DNA of 16,310 bases, taken from positions 1-16,310 of the forward strand of contig JBJDYU010000023.1 of NCBI GenBank assembly GCA_051867615.1. Direction: 5' to 3'. The translations under genes were made by a program, and so were the position numbers. The notes beneath the pieces were generated by a model. It saw only the letters and a program-made list of their open reading frames with translations, had not been told where the DNA came from and did no database searches. Origin of the DNA: RGIG5472 sp051867615. GTDB taxonomy: Bacteria > Bacillota > Clostridia > Oscillospirales > Oscillospiraceae. Shown piece after piece: positions 12,929-16,310 of the stretch. Position 1 is the stretch's first letter; the number at the start of each line of letters is the position of its first letter.

Positions 12929-13800
12929 ATCTCTTTCCGGTCCTTTCCCGCGCCCTTTTCCGGCGCCGCGCCCCGCAGTCTTCTGCGTCCCAGGCGCACC
13001 ATATCATACTCCGCGCCCATGATCATGAACAGTGCCGTCAGGTTCAGCCACAGCAGCAGCACGATCACCGCGCCGATGGACCCGTAGATCACGGAGTAAT
13101 TCGCAAAATGCTCCACATAGTAGGAAAATCCAAAGGTGACCGCCAGCCAGCAGGCCAGCGCCGCCAGCGCTCCGGGCCAGAGGTCCCGCATGGGTACGTC
13201 CTTGCCCAGCGCCCAGCGGTACTGCAGCGCCACCATCACCCAGACCAGCAGCGCCGGCAGAACGAAGCGCAGCTTCAGCCACAGCTCCGCCAGCAGTACG
13301 CTGATGGGAAACACCTTCTGCAGCAGCCCCATCAGCCGCCGCCCCAGCACCACCGACGTCAGGCCCACGATGATGGTCAGCAGCAGGACCAGCGTTGAGA
13401 GCAGCACCTTGAGCTGATAGAGGAGGCTCTCCGGCGGCTTCGTATGAGACGCCCGCAGCACGGCGCGCATCAGCGTATTGGCGGCGCGGTAGGGAAAATA
13501 GACGGAAAACAGGAGGCTGAAGGCCATCAGCGTGGGGTTGTGCTCCCCGGAAACATAGTCCAGATAGCTCCCGATCAGCTCCACCACAGAGGCGGGCATC
13601 ATATTGCGCAGCTGCTCCGTCACCAGCGCCACGTCCAGCTTCAGGGCGCCCAGGAGGTTGCTGAGAAAGATCAGCAGCGGGAACAGGGCGAAAAACAGGT
13701 AATACGCCAGCGCGGCGCTCTGCCGTGCCACGTCGTGGGCCCAGTATCGCCCCAGCAGTTCCCCTGCCAGCGTTTTTTTCAGAGAACGATAGCTCAGCAC
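12925..13800 (-). CDS. YihY/UPF0761 family membrane protein
   Basis: This 291-residue multi-pass inner-membrane protein belongs to the YihY (formerly BrkB/virulence factor) family. Key stretches are QSAALAYYLFFALFPLLIFLSNLLGAL, SLLFSVYFPYRAANTLMRAVLRAS and the final YGSIGAVIVLLLWLNLTALFMIMGAEY, the family's most conserved helix pair. About six helices are visible. The open frame reaches an ATG at 13851, but no Shine-Dalgarno precedes it. The GTG at 13800 has AAAGGA seven bases upstream and gives a normal N terminus, so it is chosen. The biochemical role of the family is not settled. Its overlap with trkA (ATGA) places it in the potassium-uptake operon, which suggests a link to ion or membrane homeostasis by inference. 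Confidence 0.88.
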   Translation of the reverse strand: MLSYRSLKKTLAGELLGRYWAHDVARQSAALAYYLFFALFPLLIFLSNLLGALKLDVALVTEQLRNMMPASVVELIGSYLDYVSGEHNPTLMAFSLLFSVYFPYRAANTLMRAVLRASHTKPPESLLYQLKVLLSTLVLLLTIIVGLTSVVLGRRLMGLLQKVFPISVLLAELWLKLRFVLPALLVWVMVALQYRWALGKDVPMRDLWPGALAALACWLAVTFGFSYYVEHFANYSVIYGSIGAVIVLLLWLNLTALFMIMGAEYDMVRLGRRRLRGAAPEKGAGKDRKEI

Positions 13801-13860
13801 GGCGCTTCCTTTCTCCCGGCCGGGCGTCCTCCCCGGCGGTCCGCATATCAAATCAGTTTG

Positions 13861-13888
13861 AGTATAGCATAGTCTATGTAGAAAACAA
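13861..13888 (-). promoter_or_regulatory. Candidate promoter of the YihY-trkA-trkH operon
   Basis: On the minus strand TTGTTT (complement of 13883-13888) and TATACT (complement of 13861-13866) are separated by 16 bp, about 60 bases before the GTG start. The -10 is good and the -35 modest. Confidence 0.5.
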
Positions 13889-14007
13889 GGGTCAGAATTT
13901 CCAAATCATGCCCCCTGGGCGCGCTCCGCCGTAGCCTTTTTTCCCTCTCCGCCGCTTTTTTTCGAAAAAACTTCCTCTATGGGATGGTAATCGGCGGCAT
14001 TATTCTG

Positions 14008-14013
14008 TATACT
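14008..14013 (+). promoter_or_regulatory. Candidate -10 box of the M29 aminopeptidase gene
   Basis: TATACT lies 39 bases before the start codon. The best -35 at normal spacing (TGGTAA) is poor, so an activator may be needed or the site may be wrong. A palindrome of six T, CG, six A (13957-13970) lies further upstream. Confidence 0.35.
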
Positions 14014-14052
14014 ATCCTTATCAATCGCTGAAAGCAAAGGAGCAGACGCAAT

Positions 14053-15282
14053 ATGAAAAAAAGTGTCCTGAAAAAATACGCCCGACTCATCGCCCGCGTG
14101 GGCGCCCGCGTGCAGAAGGGCCAGCAGGTCCTCATCCAGGCGGACCTGGACCAGCCGGAATTTGTGAAGATGGTGGTGGAGGAGTGCTATAAGGCCGGCG
14201 CGGCCAAGGTCATGGTGGACTGGGACTATCAGCCCCTGACCCGCCCCCATGTGCGCTACCGCAATCTCAAGACCCTCTCCACGGTGGAAAAGTGGGAGGA
14301 GGAGAAGCTCCGCTGGATGGAGGAGACTCTCCCCTGCCGCATCTATCTGCTGAGTGAGGACCCGGACGGTCTCGCGGGCGTGAATCAGGAGAAGATGGCC
14401 AAGGGCATCCAGGGCCGTCAGAAGGTCATCAAGCCCTATCGCGACCGCATGGAGGGCCGCTACCAGTGGTGCATCGCCGCCGTTCCCGGCGAAGCCTGGG
14501 CCAAGAAGGTCTTCCCCAAGGAGCGCAAGGCCAAGGCCGTGGAGCTGCTGTGGGAGGCCATTCTCGCCACCGTCCGGGTGGACGAGGCGGGCGACCCCGA
14601 GGCCGCCTGGGCCGAGCACAACCGGGACCTGCATGACCGCTGCGAATACCTGAACTCCCTCGGCATCGAGAGCCTGCACTACTCCGCCTCCAACGGCACC
14701 GACTTCACCGTGGGCCTGATCGCCGACAGCAAGTTCAACGGCGGCGAGGACCAGACCATGTCCGGCAACTGGTTCAACGCCAATATGCCCACGGAGGAGT
14801 GCTTCATCTCCCCCATGAAGGGCCAGGCGGAGGGCGTGGTCTACTCCTCCAAGCCCCTGTCCTATCAGGGCCAGCTCATCGACAACTTCTCCATCCGCTT
14901 TGAGGGCGGCAAGGCCGTAGAGGTCCACGCGGAGAAGAACGAGGCGCTGCTGAAAAAGCTCATCTCCATGGACGAGGGCGCGGCGTATCTCGGCGAGTGC
15001 GCTCTGGTACCCTACGAAAGCCCTGTCCGCAAGAGCGGCCTGCTCTTTTACAACACCCTCTTTGACGAGAACGCCGCCTGCCATCTGGCCCTCGGCATGG
15101 GCTTCATCGACACCATCCGGGACTACGAGAAGTATACCCTGGATGAGCTGCACACCAAGGGCGTCAATGACTCCATGATCCACGAGGACTTCATGATCGG
15201 CACTGCCGACCTCTCCATCACCGCCCGCTGCCGGGACGGCCGGGAGGTCCCCATCTTCCGCAACGGCACCTGGGCGTTCTAA
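14053..15282 (+). CDS. M29 family metallo-aminopeptidase
   Basis: This 409-residue cytoplasmic peptidase of family M29 (AmpS/PepS/aminopeptidase T type) removes N-terminal residues from peptides. The expected metal ligands are present in order and spacing: E249 in MPTEECF, E315 in LGECAL, H344 in ACHLALG, and H377 and D379 in MIHEDF. Family-typical segments HYSASNGTDFTVGL, GVVYSSKPLSYQGQLIDNFSIRFEGGK and FYNTLFDENAACH are intact, and the length matches the family. The ATG follows AAAGGAG ten bases upstream. It is a single-gene unit between the divergent YihY operon and the deacetylase, closed by a strong terminator. Its role is probably peptide turnover during amino-acid use. Confidence 0.95.
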   Translation: MKKSVLKKYARLIARVGARVQKGQQVLIQADLDQPEFVKMVVEECYKAGAAKVMVDWDYQPLTRPHVRYRNLKTLSTVEKWEEEKLRWMEETLPCRIYLLSEDPDGLAGVNQEKMAKGIQGRQKVIKPYRDRMEGRYQWCIAAVPGEAWAKKVFPKERKAKAVELLWEAILATVRVDEAGDPEAAWAEHNRDLHDRCEYLNSLGIESLHYSASNGTDFTVGLIADSKFNGGEDQTMSGNWFNANMPTEECFISPMKGQAEGVVYSSKPLSYQGQLIDNFSIRFEGGKAVEVHAEKNEALLKKLISMDEGAAYLGECALVPYESPVRKSGLLFYNTLFDENAACHLALGMGFIDTIRDYEKYTLDELHTKGVNDSMIHEDFMIGTADLSITARCRDGREVPIFRNGTWAF

Positions 15283-15306
15283 ACCGTCCTGATACTATCC
15301 AAACAC

Positions 15307-15340
15307 AGAGGCCGCGGCTGAAAGCCGCGGTCTCTTTTTT
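15307..15340 (+). terminator. Intrinsic terminator of the M29 gene
   Basis: A 13-bp stem with one G-U pair (15307-15319 with 15323-15335) and the loop GAA run into six T residues, 24 bases past the stop codon. Confidence 0.92.
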
Positions 15341-15409
15341 GCCGCCGCGCTCATGTTCCGCCGCCGGTCCGCATAGGCTTTTTTATCAAATCCAAAGGAG
15401 TGATTTGCC

Positions 15410-16186
15410 ATGCGAATCCTGCTGCTGCCAAAAAAATGGCTGACGCTGGCTCTGGCTTTGCTGGCCGCCGGAGCCATCTTCTGCGCCGTCTGGTATCCCT
15501 CCGCTGTCTCCACCGCCGCAAGCCAGCGGCAGCTGCCCATCTACTGTGTGGATAAGGGGGAGGAAAAGGTCTGCTCCATCTCCTTCGACGCCGCCTGGGG
15601 GGCGGACAACACCCAGCGCATTCTGGATGTGCTGGAGGAGTATCAGGTGAAGGCCACCTTCTTCGTGGTGGGGAACTGGGCGGACGACTATCCGGAGGCC
15701 ATGAAGGCCATCGCGGCCGCCGGCCATGAGATCATGAACCACTCCAACGCCCACGACCACTACAACTCCCTCAGCGCCGACCAGATCGTGGCGGACGTCA
15801 CCGCCTGCAACGAGAAGGTCATGGCCCTCACCGGCGTGACTCCCAAGCTCATCCGCTGCCCCTATGGGGAGTATGACGACCACGTCATCAGCGCCATCCG
15901 CTCCATGGGCATGGAGCCTATTCAGTGGGATGTGGACAGCTTGGACTGGAAGGGCATCAGCGCGGAGGAGATCAGCAGCCGGGTCACCAAGGGCGTGGGG
16001 CCGGGCTCCATCGTGCTGTTCCATAACGCCGGCGAGCACACCCCCGAGGCCCTGCCCACCATTCTGGAGTACCTCAAAAACGAGGGCTATACCCTGGTGC
16101 CCATCTCCCAGCTCATCCTCTCCGGAGACTACACCATCGACCACACCGGTCGGCAGTTTGCCGCCAGCACCACGGAGACGGAGTAG
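15410..16186 (+). CDS. Polysaccharide deacetylase (NodB domain), membrane-anchored
   Basis: This 258-residue enzyme has an N-terminal helix (LLLPKKWLTLALALLAAGAIFCAVW, 4-28) that acts as a signal anchor, placing the NodB domain (about 52-240) outside the membrane. Motif 1 is SFDAAWG: D60 is the catalytic base, but the usual second aspartate is A61, as in the clostridial and PdaB-like branch. The metal histidines H111 and H115 (HSNAH), the RCPYGEYD motif (149-156), DVDSLDW (174-180) and LFHNAG (203-208) are all present. Peptidoglycan or a related glycan is the likely substrate, and a role in sporulation is possible from family resemblance. The ATG at 15410 follows AAAGGAG. No clear sigma-A promoter was found upstream. 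Confidence 0.88.
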   Translation: MRILLLPKKWLTLALALLAAGAIFCAVWYPSAVSTAASQRQLPIYCVDKGEEKVCSISFDAAWGADNTQRILDVLEEYQVKATFFVVGNWADDYPEAMKAIAAAGHEIMNHSNAHDHYNSLSADQIVADVTACNEKVMALTGVTPKLIRCPYGEYDDHVISAIRSMGMEPIQWDVDSLDWKGISAEEISSRVTKGVGPGSIVLFHNAGEHTPEALPTILEYLKNEGYTLVPISQLILSGDYTIDHTGRQFAASTTETE

Positions 16187-16220
16187 CAGCCGCCTGAACA
16201 GTATTTCCTGTAAAAACTAT

Positions 16221-16254
16221 AAAAACAGCCTCCGGTGACCGGAGGCTGTTTTTT
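16221..16254 (+). terminator. Intrinsic terminator of the deacetylase gene
   Basis: A perfect 12-bp stem (16224-16235 with 16239-16250), extended by A-T pairs, has the loop TGA and a six-T run, about 35 bases after the stop codon. Confidence 0.93.
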
Positions 16255-16271
16255 CTCATTGGTCACGGAAA

Positions 16272-16290
16272 CCACCGGCTCTGCCGGTGG
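16272..16290. other. Hairpin at the right edge of the window
   Basis: CCACCGGC pairs with GCCGGTGG around TCT. On the minus strand it is followed by three U residues, so it may end a minus-strand gene lying beyond the window. No gene is visible in the remaining bases. Confidence 0.35.
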
Positions 16291-16310
16291 AGGTGTCCCG
16301 TAAAAAGCTT

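Noticed and set aside
11597..13087. 496-codon + strand open frame opposite trkA
   Set aside because: It is antisense to a clearly conserved TrkA gene and its translation is rich in His, Arg, Gln and Ala, the pattern of a GC-rich antisense frame. It has no ribosome binding site or recognisable domain.
13906..15183. 425-codon minus-strand frame opposite the M29 peptidase
   Set aside because: Antisense to a peptidase with all metal ligands intact; repetitive Gly/Leu/Val/His composition and no motif.
15341..15409. Sporulation sigma-G promoter before the deacetylase
   Set aside because: GCATA is present as a possible -35, but the sequence 18 bases on does not match the sigma-G -10 consensus.

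Overview
The window is a stretch of chromosome from a GC-rich, low-motility-type Firmicute, most likely a gut clostridium of the Oscillospiraceae/Ruminococcaceae kind. This is inferred from the strong GC3 bias, consensus-like sigma-A promoters, tRNAs with encoded CCA, and the mix of genes (YerC/TrpR-like regulator, Hsp33, DegV, peptidase M29, Trk potassium uptake, a clostridial FDAAWG-type polysaccharide deacetylase). Most of the long open frames opposite the genes are antisense artefacts of the high GC content. There is no rRNA, CRISPR array, transposase or phage gene.

Layout from left to right. (1) 176-1474 (+): an MFS sugar-type transporter with its own promoter and terminator. (2) 1638-2353 (-): a five-gene tRNA operon (Val-Asp-Phe-Gly-Cys in transcription order) driven by a perfect consensus promoter, followed by a 31-bp duplicate of the tRNA-Cys 3' end 179 bp further on. 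(3) 2372-4344 (-): yerC-like regulator, SAM methyltransferase and hslO (Hsp33), overlapping or closely spaced. (4) 4593-7309 (+): a DUF3298 protein divergent from yerC, an EamA/DMT exporter and a LysR regulator, each with a recognisable promoter. (5) 7310-8166 (+): two tandem copies of a 51-56 residue, two-helix membrane protein, each with its own ribosome binding site and terminator, and a perfect 17-nt sequence placed in opposite orientation upstream of each. (6) 8199-10006 (-): DegV lipid-binding protein, a nucleotidyltransferase and tRNA-Ala(CGC). (7) 10092-13800 (-): an operon of YihY membrane protein, TrkA and TrkH. (8) 14053-16186 (+): an M29 aminopeptidase and a membrane-anchored polysaccharide deacetylase.

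The functional units that clearly act together are TrkA/TrkH (potassium uptake, with NAD-binding RCK domains gating the channel subunit), the yerC-methyltransferase-hslO transcription unit, and the tRNA operon. The least explained part is the small-protein pair at 7494-8074 with its 17-nt inverted motif. That motif could be a regulator site, an RNA-RNA pairing site between the two leaders, or the arms of an invertible segment. All assignments were made by reading the sequence; no database search was possible.
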